Notes under the pieces: generated by a model
What the model was told of the DNA's origin: nothing
Database searches by the model: none
What the model saw: only the letters and a program-made list of their open reading frames with translations
In this document: positions 13,601 to 26,053 of the stretch, piece after piece
How the letters are laid out: every line of letters begins with the position of its first letter
Numbering within the stretch: the first letter of the stretch is position 1
Origin: Cardinalis cardinalis
Taxonomy: Eukaryota; Chordata; Aves; Passeriformes; Cardinalidae
Assembly: GCA_014549065.1 (NCBI GenBank)
Contig: JACDOX010000262.1
Location: 514,526 to 578,525 of the forward strand
DNA length: 64,000 nt
Direction of reading: 5' to 3'
Program-made: the position numbers and the translations under genes

Positions 13601-16600
13601 TGCCCAGGAGGGGCTGAGCAAAGCCAGACTGAGCTGTGCCACCTCCCACCCTCTGAGCTTGCTGTGCTATCAGTTCTGCCTCAGCACAGCCAGGTATGAA
13701 TAAAATATCACAGGAATACATTCATCCCACCTGGAGAGCTTGTCTGACACACTGAGAAACCAGCCAGCTCCGTTTAATAAAGAGCTTCCTTTGGTGCTTC
13801 AAAGGACCTGGTTACACCAATCGATTGTATCTTTCAAAAGCAGCTTGAACTGGACTTATATTCCTTTTTTTAATTATTATTTATTTATTTTAACAAGACC
13901 CAACAAAGGGACAGATAGGGAGAATCCTCACATGGTGTCAAATTTTAGATTAGTTCCTGTAATGTGGGAAAATCAAGTGAATTTCAAGCTATAGCAGGAG
14001 GGATTTTATATTTAGAAGAAAGCAGCAAGGACTGATTCCAAATGCAGCCTGGCTGAAGATGGACAATTGGGCAATAAATAGATTTCCAAGTTGTAATGAG
14101 GAGGAAGTAANTGGTAAGGGGAAGTGTTTACCCTTCAGTGTAGCCCCCAGAAAGAGTTTGCCTGGTCCCTCACACAGCACTGCCCTGCTGGAACAACCAG
14201 TGGAGTAGCAGAGACTGGGATAAGTCCACAGGACCTGAGCACACATTCAGTGACCTCTGGAATATGAACTAATCCAAAATAACAGTGAGGTGGAGAGGAA
14301 AAGATAAACCAATGTGGAAAAAAAANCAGGAATATTTTTTCCATTTCCTTTCCCAAGATGAATACAGCACAAAGCCATGACTGGAGAGCTCACTCTGAAT
14401 TTCATTTCAATGGCACATTTGGGTAAAGAACTCCTGCTCATCACAAAGGTGTCAGAGCCATGTGTCCAGTGGTACTCCAAGCATTGAGCAAGTTTCTATA
14501 TCTAATTTTAATGCAATGGGTTTTCCTCTGTTGGATGAATCCCATCCAAACCAGGTTTATATCTGGCTCTGTAATTCATCTCCTTCCTTTAGGGCCTTTC
14601 AGGATGGAATTCTCTCCCTCTTCTCTGCCTCCCTAAATGTGTCATTCGCTTCTCGTTTTATTTTGGTCTTACCTGGTTTCCATATTTCTTAAGGTATTAT
14701 TTTGATCACCTCAACTGTTCCAGCCNCTTTCTGTGTCATGCCTGGCATAGNTAGGGCCAGATCNTCAGNGGGGATACAAATCTNCATAATTCCAGTGAAA
14801 ATCATGGCATTCAGCTGCTTTTTTGCAACCTCTGGATGTGACNGTCAGGTCTTGCAGGAGCCAAATGAGGTTTTGCTACACCCTGGATTGTGCATGTCAG
14901 AGTGACTCAGAGCCTGTGGAGGTGGGAATAGTGCCTGGGCACAAAGAATATTCTACTTTTTTTGTTGTTATTGTTGTTTTCTCTGCTTAAGGTAAAAGAA
15001 TGAGCTCAATTAATTTTCAGCATATTTTCCCTTCACATTCTAACTCTCCTTCCCATAATAGGTTTTCATCCAAGGTGTCAAAAGGAGCATCCTACTCTGC
15101 AAAATACCAATCAAGAGGATTCAAGTTAATTGCTTCCTGCAAACCCTTATAAGCTAAACAAGCCAATCCACTGTTCTTTAATTCCCTCTTGCTTTCTGTT
15201 ATTATGGGTTGGTCAGTGCTTAGGGATGCTGCTGATAAGCTAATGGGTGATTAGGACTCTAATCACGTGCCATCTGCAGTGAAAAGATGACTCCAGGGAG
15301 AAGCAGAACACAGATTTAGTGTTTCTGAAGGAGAGGGCTGCTTGTAGTGTGGCCAAGGGAGAGATGGCAGGGATGGGAACACTGATGGGNACANNGATGG
15401 GGACAGTCCCTTTGCTGCCTTTGGTAAAGGCAAATCTCCTGTGCCCTCCCCTGGCTGGATGCACAGGGAAGGCAGGGCTGGGTTTGCTGCATGGAGCTGT
15501 TGCCATTTCTNTTTGAAGTGCTCAGGGAATATAATCTTGTTTTTCCAGACTCTCATCTACCTCCTATAAACTGAGGGCTGGCAAACACTTCAGTCCTGCT
15601 TGGGAAGGTGTNAGAAGAACATTAATATGTCTGCCCTTCACCCCAAAGTGGGCTCTGCCTCACTTTTCCCAGACAGGGTCTGGGTCTTTGTGCTACAAAA
15701 CACTTCTCACCTCAGTGAGAGCCTATAACCTGGGAATATCTGAAAGCCTGACTCCACCAGCTCAGGAGAGGCTTCCTGTGGGTCAGCCGGAGTGGTCAGG
15801 GCCTGANTGCCATGACTTGAATGCAAGGAACACTCCCCATCTTCCCTCCCTGTGCCTGAGATGGTAACAGAATCTGGGATGTGCNGCCCAAATGCACAAA
15901 GGAACATCTGCACAGCCAGGCTCTGCTGCCCAGAGCCTGGAGGTCAACAGAAACCTCTGTTATGGTGAGTGACCTCAGTCAGATAGAGAGCAGCAAAGGA
16001 NACCAAAGGCATTGTCCAGACAGAGTCCTGTGAGCTCCTTTCTGAGGGCACAGACCAAAAGACAGCTCAGTTGTCTGGGGGAAAAGCTGTGTCCTCCACC
16101 ACCCCCAGCTAAAATACTGGAGACAGGCAGATCCTGCCCCTGAGATGAGGAGAGCTGCTCTGGGTCAGGCCAGAGCGCAGCCAGGCTTTCACCTTGCCCC
16201 TGGACTGGTTTACAAGGTGATGGTGATCTTTACCTTTTCATGGTCTCTGGCACTGTAAAAATGGTTGTGAATTAAGGAAAATCTTACTTAGTTTTGGTTT
16301 TTTTTTTGCAGTGGGTGCTTAAAGAAAATGTTCAAGGTGCTGCCAGCACCCAGGTGGGGCACTGTGGGATGGAGAGGCAGCAGCTCCAGCTGGAGCCAGA
16401 GATAGAGGAGCCCCACTTGGGAGCTGCTGTTGATGGGAGCTGCCAGTGTCCAGAAGCTTGATGAGGGAGATCAGCATCACTCCTCCCAAGAGGGAGAGGG
16501 AAGNCACAGAGACCTGGGGCCGTGCAGAGCTGCCTGCCTGCACCAGATGAATTCTGCTGGGCTGGGCTGTGTGAGCAGACACAGAGCTCACACCACACAG

Positions 16601-17904
16601 GCTCCGTGTTCAGGCAGCTCAGGGCACAGTCAGGAACAGAGCAGGGTCACCTCAGCCAGGGACTGTCCCCAAGCCCTCGGTGCAGGCAGGTTTTCTCTTC
16701 CACAAGTGTGCATTTTAGTGGGTGGAAGAGGGTGTCTGTGCGTTTTTTGGTGGGATTTTTTTTCCCACTCATATAAACACTTGGTATTTGAACAGTTTAT
16801 TCAAGCAACTCTGCTGCCTATTTTCTCCACCCCCTCCTGCCCAGAAGGTCTCAGCATCTCCCAGCCTGAAGGGTGGATGGTGGAAACTGCCATTTTCACT
16901 TTACAAGCAACTCAGGGATGGAGAAGCAAAGTGACTGATCAAGATTAATCCATGGTAAAGCAGAGCCCCCCATCCCAAATCCTACCTTGTGTGTTATCCT
17001 TGCTCTGTATGCCTTTAGTAAGAACAGATTTGGTCCTAGAAATCAGGCTCCATTCATGCTCAATGCAGCGTGAAACCCTCCAGTCTTTACTACATCTCTG
17101 GAGATTTGGGTTGCTTGTATGCGAGATCTGGCTTTCAGCTCAGGCTCCTGATTTTAATTTCCATCATCTACAGGTGCTTGGCTCGAGAGGCTGCCCTGCT
17201 GCTGCTCCTGAATGCTAATTCCAGCCACGCTGCACGGGAGAGCTGCTGGAAATGTGATAAGGAAGCACTGGGAGCTAGTGCCAGAGTNTCAGCTGATTGC
17301 AAACTGATACTGCTGCCTTGTTTAAGTGGAAAATTAGATGGGAAAAAAAAAATCATTAAAATATGGTAGACATTTTCTTTGGGCTCTTTTGAGGGCTGCT
17401 GTTTCTTGATGCATTCCAATAAGATCCCTATTCCCCGTGCCCTTGTAATACAGAGCAACGGCAACTGCCTGTCAGAAAGTACATGACTAACTGCTGTCTT
17501 TTCTCTGTTCTATTGTCATTAAGGCACCAGGAATGTTTATGGGATTTGGGCCCTTGCTTTTCATGAGTGTTGGACTCGTGCCCCCATTTTAATCAAGTAT
17601 AGGACCAGTTATTATTAATGTAGGACTTTGGATGCACATGACTGCTTCCAGAGTTAATGAAGATGGATTCCTTTCCCAGAATAGATTACAGACCCAGGTC
17701 CTGCAACCTCTGATTGTGAGGTGTTCTTGGGGAGTAAATCATGAGCTGCTGCAGGATGACAGAGCTCTGAAGATCAGCAAGAACTGCCCCTCCTGAGGAT
17801 GCTCTTGTGGTGGGAAATGATTAGGAGGCAAATGGGATTTTCTTGCATTGGATAAAATTTGGGCTGGGGTCTAGAAAATAAAAAAACAGCAAGNAATGAG
17901 TCTT
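7616..17904. other. Gene-free sequence between the solo LTR and the first CR1
   Basis: No coding exon is recognised. The only distinctive part is the pyrimidine/CpG block near 9 kb. A short ATAATAATAATAAATAA stretch with a T run lies near 12,919-12,945. Confidence 0.55.
8996..9345. promoter_or_regulatory. Pyrimidine tract followed by CpG-rich block with an AP-1/MARE-like site
   Basis: About 125 bp (8,996-9,120) is almost entirely C/T on the + strand. It is followed to 9,345 by a CpG-enriched block, unlike its surroundings, that includes TGACTCAGCA at 9307-9316, an AP-1/MAF-type site. No gene start is visible. It could be an enhancer or a promoter of an unannotated RNA. Confidence 0.3.
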
Positions 17905-18056
17905 GGNATGCCCCATCTCTGGAAGTGTTTGAGTCCAGTTTGCACAGACAGGGCTTGGAGCAGTCTGGGACAGTGGAAGGTGTCCCTCCCCATGGCAAGG
18001 GGGTGGAATGACATGAGCTTCAAGATCNCTTCAAACCCAAGCCATTCTGTGATTCT
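17905..18056 (+). mobile_element. CR1 LINE 3' end fragment
   Basis: The sequence follows the avian CR1 3' end: GGAAGTGTTTGAGTCCAG, CAGTGGAAGGTGTCCCTCCC, CATGGCAAGGGGGTGGAATG, then a CR1-type tail with GCCATTCTGTGATTCTG. It is 5'-truncated, as most CR1 copies are, and in sense orientation. Confidence 0.85.
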
Positions 18057-19247
18057 GAATTCTGAAAAGCCAATTTGTTCCAGGCATCAGGTCACTGAGT
18101 TCTTGACACTTTGCTGTTCNCACTCCCCATCCATCAGAGCCACCAGCCTGTCTGTGTCTGCACCCTGAGACACAAGCTCAGGCCTCCCTTGTCACCATAT
18201 TCCTTCTTCTTGTGTCCCTCCTGCCCTTCACNTGCCCTAAGGCACATCTGCACCTCTGTGTGTCTCCAGCTGCAAAATAAAGACACTGCTGTTTCCTGCT
18301 TAGTTCAACAGTTTCCAGACAAATCACATCCATTTTGTATCTGTGCATCTTTGTGCACAGTGGTGCATGATGGCAGTTGGGTGTTCTTGGAGACAGAATA
18401 ATAGAAATACTGACTGAGTGAGAAAAATAGGGGAAAATAGGACAGTGGGAAGGGCAGGGATAAAATCCACAAGGTCAGGAATTTCTGGCCATGTCTGGCC
18501 TGATCCAGTGCTGGCATTAGTCCTGCTCCAAGCTGGAGGTTGGATTAGAGGCTTCCAGGAGCACTCTCCAGCCAACACTGCTCTGATCTGGAGATTACTC
18601 ATGAAGTCAGCACATCAGCATATGATGAATTTCACCAGTTTTAAAGCAGGGAAGTTGGGTGAATAAACTTGTGTCCCCTGAGATTCATGTCTGAATCACA
18701 TTGGAAGAAACATCCTTGGTGTTTAATCTCATGTGAGGCAACTCAGATGTGCAGTGAGGAAAAGGGAAGGACAGAGGGGAGCCCCCCAGTTTGTTTCCAT
18801 AATCCACATCAGCGTGGACTGGCCCAAGAGCCAGGTAATATGGCCAAGTTAGACTGATTTAAAGAAGAATCTTAAGAAAATGCATTTCACCATCCAAAGG
18901 GATGAAAGCATGGACAAGGTTTTCTTCTCTCTTCTGCTGAGCTGACACTTGTCATGCCATGACTTGATTTCATTTGATTATGTGCTTACATGATTTGGCA
19001 GAGAAGCTGCACAAGTGTAGCACTTGTCTGTGGGTCTGTTGAGTTTAGATAACTGAGTGCTGTCTCTATTTTGATAAGGACTCTATTTTGATAAGAGCAG
19101 CCCACCACTGGGTCATCAGCAGAGTCAAAATTGTGTCAACCCTTCTGCTGTTCAGCTCCAGGCNTCCCTTGCAGGTTTCCTGTGGAGGCTGTGAAGTGTC
19201 CATCCATTCAAAAATGGATTGTAANTGGCCTGAGCAGTCTAGTCTGG

Positions 19248-19283
19248 CTTCAAAGCTGGGTCTGACTTCAAAGCTGGGTCTAA
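19248..19283. repeat. 18-bp tandem duplication
   Basis: CTTCAAAGCTGGGTCTGA is followed directly by a copy with one change near its end (TAA for TGA). Confidence 0.95.
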
Positions 19284-22200
19284 CACCAATGTCTGCCCTG
19301 NTTGGGGAGGGGGATGGAGCAGGAGGCACCCAGGGGTTCCTCCAGTTTACAGCCCTTCCTGGTGTCACAGGGGGAAAACGAGCTGAGATTTCCTCAGGAA
19401 AAACGCTCAGATCAGCACTTTTACACAGGCAGGGCCCATATGAATTACACTGTCAGGAAAAGTTACCAAAGCATGAAATTCCTTCCCCCTGAGTGTATTG
19501 GAATTGATTCACTCTCCTGAGAAATATGCTCATGCTTGGCACTCAATCCTTTCACTTCTCTTTCAGTCTGCTCTGAACACCCACATTGAAAACTTGGTGT
19601 TGATCCCAGCATTTTTTATGTGAGGTTCTGTGCAGGTTTGTAGATCTGATGGCTGGAATGAGTGATTGCAGTGAACACCCCTTAAAAAGNGAGTGATGAA
19701 ATACCCCCTTAACTTTCAGTCTTTCTAATCTGTCATTGTATTAGAGCAAGCATGGTAGGCTCTGTGCAATCAAATCCTTCCACATTTAAGCAGAATTCTG
19801 CTTTCAAGCAATTGCTGGTGTACAAAATTCCAGATATATGCTGTCCCTTTTGAAAATTTCACAGCCCAGGATATTCNCACACTGAAGTCTGTGTGACTCC
19901 ATATTTTTCTAGCTAGATTTAACTAATCTTAACCTCAACTGCCAAAAGCTATGAGAGTTTTCAACATAAATATATTTTTACCTGGCAGTAGCACCCACCC
20001 TCCCTTACCTGTCAATAATTTNATTGGAATTTAAAATTTTAAAAAATTACACAAAAACTTGATATGAAGAAGACCCAGTGTATCATCTTTAATTTCTGCT
20101 TCATATTCAGGGTGTTCAGCTTCTAGGAAAAGGAGATTTTAACTGTTTAATCATCCACACTACATCTTATTCTTCCTGTAGGATATAATGCTCCTCAGAA
20201 GCTGATCCATGCTGAATGACTAGCAGTTCTAAAATGCCTTTGAGAAAACAAAATGGTTTGATTACAGCTTTTAAGTCATGAAATCATGAAGAAAAAAAAG
20301 AGAGATTGGNATACAGAATGTGCCAGAACTGGTCCTTTTCCCACTGGTTTGTGAGGATTGGGATTTGCCTGTTGGGGTGACTCTTGGCAGTGCCAAGGGC
20401 AGCAGCACCATTTCAGCGGGGTGTTTCCAGGTCTGCACATCCTGGGGACACGAGCAAAGGGCTTGGGGACAAGCTGGTGCCTCAGGTGCTCCTGTAAAAC
20501 CACAGAGTCTCTCCTGCTGCCGAGGGGGTGGCACCAGAGTTAAGGAAATGCAAACCCATTTCAAATGCAAATACCAAGGCAACAGTTTGCATTAAAAAAT
20601 AGCAGCTCNGAATGTCAGGGAAAGAGTTCTAGAGACTTCCTCTGCCTCATATCAGGCAAGGTGTCCAAATGTGGGCAGGCTGCTAATTCCAGAAATCTGG
20701 GCTGGAAAGGGAAAAGTTGCCTGGACATTTCTATGGGAGCAGCTCTGAGCTGCTGTGAGAGACCTTTGTGGGAAGCCTGGGAGGATGGGGGTCCCCAAGT
20801 GGGATTGGAACAGCAGAACTGGGGAGAAGATGGTCCAAGCTTGTGGAGGCAGTGAGAGGAGGATTTGAGAACACGATGCCAACTTGCTGAACAGCAGCAG
20901 CAGAACAGGAGATGTCTGGCAATGCCAAATTCTGGAGTTTGNAAAGCAGGAGGAGAAGCACCAGGGATGGGCCAGGATTGACATTCTGGAAGAGGAGGAT
21001 TCAAGGGTCTTCTCTCAGCCTGTGACCTGATACTTCTCCCTCATGTGCTGTAAAATCTCTTTTGCTCACATTTTTTTTTTTTTCCAACAGGATTTCAGGT
21101 TAAAAAAAAATTCACTGAGCTTTCCAAGGAAACAGAAGCTGATGTTACCTCAACAGCTTCAGCCACCTCTTGCCAAGTTCTGCTCTGGCACAAACAGGTC
21201 TCCTCCATCTGCTGTGTATTTCTGTCTCTCTAAATTGGTGTTCTGTGNATGTGATCCATTCTCTGTAACAGAAAGCTTCATGGGCCNTTTCTAGCAGCTC
21301 ACTCTGTCTCTNTGTCCCTGGCTCTGCAGACTGTAATGGGTTTTCTGCCAGCCCAGCCCAGGGGCAGGCAGCTGTACAGCTCCTGGGCTGGGACCCCCCA
21401 AAAATGTCTCTGAGTCACTTTAAAATATACAACCCCAGGTGGAACAGCATCTCCAGCACCTGAAGAAANTGTGATTTGCAAGATGCTTGGTTCCTCCAGG
21501 GCATTGTGCTCAGATCTAGAGGATGGGAATTAATCCTCTTGAAAATACTACCCAGTTTCACTTTTTTAAAATTTTGTGCCCTGGCCACCATTACAGTTAA
21601 GAATAGCAGTAACTGCTGTTATTACAGACTGTTTTACCCACACACATTTCTTTACAGAGAGGCAAACTTTTACTGAACTCTTCCTTAAAAACAAATTTTT
21701 TGTTGAAGGAAGACCAGAGGCTCTGGATAACATTTTCTTTAAATTGTCCAATTAAAACCAAAGTGTCCAAGAGCTAATAATCAAAGCAGATGTTAGCTCA
21801 AAATCTAAACCAATTATTTTTAAAATCTGCTCTTGACGGACTTATGCTAATGAACTGTTTTATTATCATGAGAAATTGTAGCTTGTGCTGTGGTTTTAAC
21901 AGTCTAATTACAGAGATAACACTTGTTTTGTGTGCCTGTGATAAGCACAGACTTTTAATTCACTCAGCAAATAGTGGCATGACAGGAATGGGCCAGGACT
22001 CTGCATCTGCAGCTCTACAGAAGGCAAAAACCGGGGGCTCTCAACTTCTGAAGGAGATTTCAGAGCTTCTCTGAGTCTTCTCTCCATGGGGGATTAATGA
22101 GAGTATTTCTTTCAGTGTTTGTCCCTGTGCAGACCCCAGGGAAAGCTGCCTTGACTGTGCATCAAGTGATGGCTGGAGGTTTTAGGAATATTGAAGATAT

Positions 22201-25200
22201 TTATTTATTTTCTATGCCTGCCTTTACTGCTCCAGAGAGGAAGAAAACACTGGAGATATTGAAGATCAGACTGTGGTGCTATTGTGCTGGCTTTTGATTT
22301 CCAAACAGGGAGCTCATTAAATGCTTTTTAAAATCCTTGAGAAGAGAGCAGATCCTCATACCAGCCCCCAGGCCAGGGGAAATCTCTGCCCAGGAGGGAG
22401 AGGTCAGGGTCAGCTTGGAGCTTTCTTCAGAAGCTCTCTGGCTCTCTGTCCATGTGTCCATGAAACACAAAACTTGGTTTTTCCTTTTATTTTGCCAACA
22501 TTACTGCAGATACTTTAGCCAAAGGCAAGAGAACAGAAACCTCTCTTTGCCTCTGTAGAAGTTGCTCTTTTTTTGTTCTTCTTTTTTCTTAGCATAAATC
22601 ATACCTTGCACAAAATGAAAACTACAGTGCAAGGACCCTCAAGAGCAAGGATTTCCAGAAATCAGGCACCAATCCCATCTGCTGCCACATCTATGAGATG
22701 CCNGGAAATTTCTCTGACCTCATACTAACACAGCATCCACAAACAGAAAAGTTTTAAAACTTTTCCCAAAACCACATGAGCAAAGCTCTGTGTGCTGCCT
22801 TCAGCAGGGTCTGGCTTTATCAGATGCCTTCACTGTAGGAATCCAGAACTCTGTTTATGCCCAGCCATGGCCACTGAAGCTCCAGTCCCTGCCCTTGTCC
22901 TGTGATTCCCTGCAGGCCCCGCTGCCCAGGAAGGATGTGTGTGGTTTGTTGGGGGATGTGAGCAGTGCTTGGCAGCATCCACAAGTCCCATGTGACGCTG
23001 GGGCCCAGATGTGCGGTCCTGGGAAGGGTGCTGGGAGTCCCACGGGGTGTGGATGAGAGGAGCAGGTCTGGGTGGGGGTGACGAGGCCCTCACCAGCTCT
23101 CTCATGAATGCAAACAGCTCTGGTGGAGCTGCACCCACTGACCAGCAGCCAGAGAGAACAGTGCTCACAAAACCACTTACCTGGAGTCTGCTTCAAAAGG
23201 GCTGAATTGGACGAAATCCCCACTGGAATAAATCTTTGTTCAGAGTACAGGGGCAAGTTCTGCTGCCTGTGGCACTCTCCTGCCTACATCAGCTGCCCAG
23301 CCTGAGAAAATTGCCAAGCTATAATCAAGATATTTTTCAAGTGACTCTGACNGCTGAAAAAATGTGGAGGTCATGGAGCTGTTTTCTCCCTCCTCCTTCT
23401 AAAATCCATTTTCATACAGATCGATATCTGTGAAGACTGAAGGAGAAAACAGGCTTTGGGAATCAAACCCTTTCTGCTTGGAAGCAGGGCAGGAACAAGA
23501 GGCTCTGCAGCAGGATTTATCATTGCCAGCCAAGGTTGGCTTCTCTTTCATTCTTCAGCTGGATCCTTCCTTTCAGTGACTCTCATTTCTTCCTTGTANA
23601 GCAAGAGGGTGAATGCTGAATAGAGATCAGCACCTGGCACATCCATGCACTGACAGTTTTAAGGAATTGTCTCTTTTCACAGCACAGGATTGAGCTTTCA
23701 TCCCATCCATTGGTACTGGTGGTTCCTGGGAACTGGAAATCTTGTAAATTAAAGGAATTGAAAAGTTCCTTGCTTGCTTTTTTGTTTTTCCAGGTCCTCA
23801 TTCACCTGGGATGATTGAGGTGCAGCTTTGAGATTCAATCACTTTGGTCAAAATTCTCATTTTGCAGGCAATGTGGTGAAAAGCCTATTTAGGATTACTC
23901 CTACACAACCCCATAATGTGGCAGATAATATTCTCAAATGCCCCTGTACTATGTGTTGGTGATATTGGTTTTTTTGGTGCCTCCTCTGAGCTAATCCTCA
24001 GCCACTGGACAGCAGCANGAGCCTTCACCCTGTCCCTGTGTGTCCCAAACCTCCATGTGAGTGCACAGGTTGCTGTCAAACAGTTTGGGATGCTGTGGGG
24101 AAATGGGATTCCTGAAAGGCTCANACTTCTGCAGAACCAGTGGTGTTTATCCCACATTTCTTAACTGCAGCCCATGAAAGCAGCTTTTTCTGCATTTTGT
24201 GTAACGCCACCTCACNCACTTCATAGCTGCAGAAATTTGATTTTCAGACATTTACTCTGCCTTTATTCCTCCCTCAGCCACCCCATTTCTCTATTGAACA
24301 CTCTCCCTATCAATATCCATCACCGAGCATCTCCTTCAAAGGCCAACTTCAGCCTCCCAACCCTCTCTTCATTAGGAAAGGATGAAGTAAATCAGCTCTT
24401 CAGCTGGTCCCAAAGGCCTCCAGGCTGTGGTGGAAGACGAATTGCACCTTTGCCTTTTACGAGTAATGCAGAGCAATCATAGCAGGGCTTTACAAAGGGC
24501 CATACATCTTCCAAGAAACCTGGGTCCATTAGCTAAATAGCTCTGCTGCTCGCAGGACAGCCTGCAATNGGGCAGGATGGGGAGGAATAGTGCAGCTGAA
24601 ACACACAGCCCATGTGGGAGCTCCTTCCCTTCTCACAGGACAAAGCTGTGGATGTGGATGAGGTTAGCACAGTCTGTGTAATCTGCAGGACACAGCGCAG
24701 GTGAAAGACCTCAGGGTCAGNTTACCAACGCTGCATTAACAAATTAAACTGCAGCTCAAATTAAACATGCAAGGATTAAACGACACTCTGGAAATAAAGC
24801 TCCTGCACCCTCTGCTGGGGAGAGGCTCGTGGCTGCACAGCCTGGCACACCAACGACGTTGCTTTTTCACAGGTCTTTAATCTAAAATTCCTTCTTTTAC
24901 CATGGAAATACTCGCAGGGATGTGGCTGAGATGGGGAAAACAAGACAGGATCTCCGCCCACCCCAGCCCTTCCTGCCATGCTGAACAAAAAGCCTGCAGA
25001 CCTCAGATGGGAAGGAAGCCTTGAATAATATATTCTATGCTATCAATAAATCATGTAATAAAACCTAAATAATGTTTCTTCTCCTCCCATCCTTCACTTA
25101 AAGGGCAGGAGGCCAGGAAACATTAATATTCCTGTCTCTGGNTCTTCCCACACAGTAGCTTTTCCCACTTCACAGAGCACCCCATTCCTTACAAGCAAAC

Positions 25201-26020
25201 ACGTTTTGCCCCATTTAGGAACCCAGTTTCNCTGAATGCCTTTATTTCTGCCAACAGTGCTGTTTCCACTCTGTAAAAAAACAAGGGTGAGACATCCTAA
25301 GGGAGACTTGTTAAATCGGGGAAGACCCCAAATTTGTCTGCTTTCTTCCCTTATTTAGGAGAAATGAAATCCAGATGCTTTGACCTGCCGAGGTGGGCTG
25401 GGGCACAGCCTGTGTGTATGCTCAGTTCTGGGAGCACTCTCCTGCTTCTCCCCAGAAAAGCAGCTCNGAGGTACCTGGTTGTGATGCTTCCCTGGGAGTC
25501 CTCAGTGTGTTTGTGGAGTTGGTGCTTGGCTGTATTCAGCAGCAGGACTGTGGTTTCCTGGGCTCTGCAGGATCCAGGAGCTCAGCTGGAGCAGGGAGGG
25601 AATGAGGATGCTCCACCGAGGGGATGCTGAGCAGCTGCAGGAGGTTTCCAGCTCAGCAGCAAGCTCCTTCTGCCCTCTAGGGTCCAGCTCACCTCCCTCC
25701 CCCGGGGAGCAGCTCCAGCTTNTCTGCAGGATGGGCTGGAGAGGAAATTTCAGCTTTTAGCCACTCCAGTACCTGCCCTAATGATGCTCCACTGAGGAAG
25801 AGCAGATGGGATTACACCAGTTCTCCCAGTTCATCTGTTTTGCTTTGCTGCTGTTTGTTTAACCACTCAATTTAAAATGTATTCATTGGTTTATATTCAC
25901 TGGCTTCTTCTTACTCTGATTTCAGTAAAAGCTTCAGCTGAGTCAGGAAAATATTATTAAATATTTTAGCATTTACCCTTTAAGATGAAAATTGGACCTG
26001 AAAAGGCACAGCAACTGTAG

Positions 26021-26053
26021 TTTTTATTTAGTTTGTGATTTTTATTTAGTTTG
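26021..26053. repeat. 15-bp direct repeat (period 18)
   Basis: TTTTTATTTAGTTTG occurs twice, separated by TGA. Confidence 0.9.
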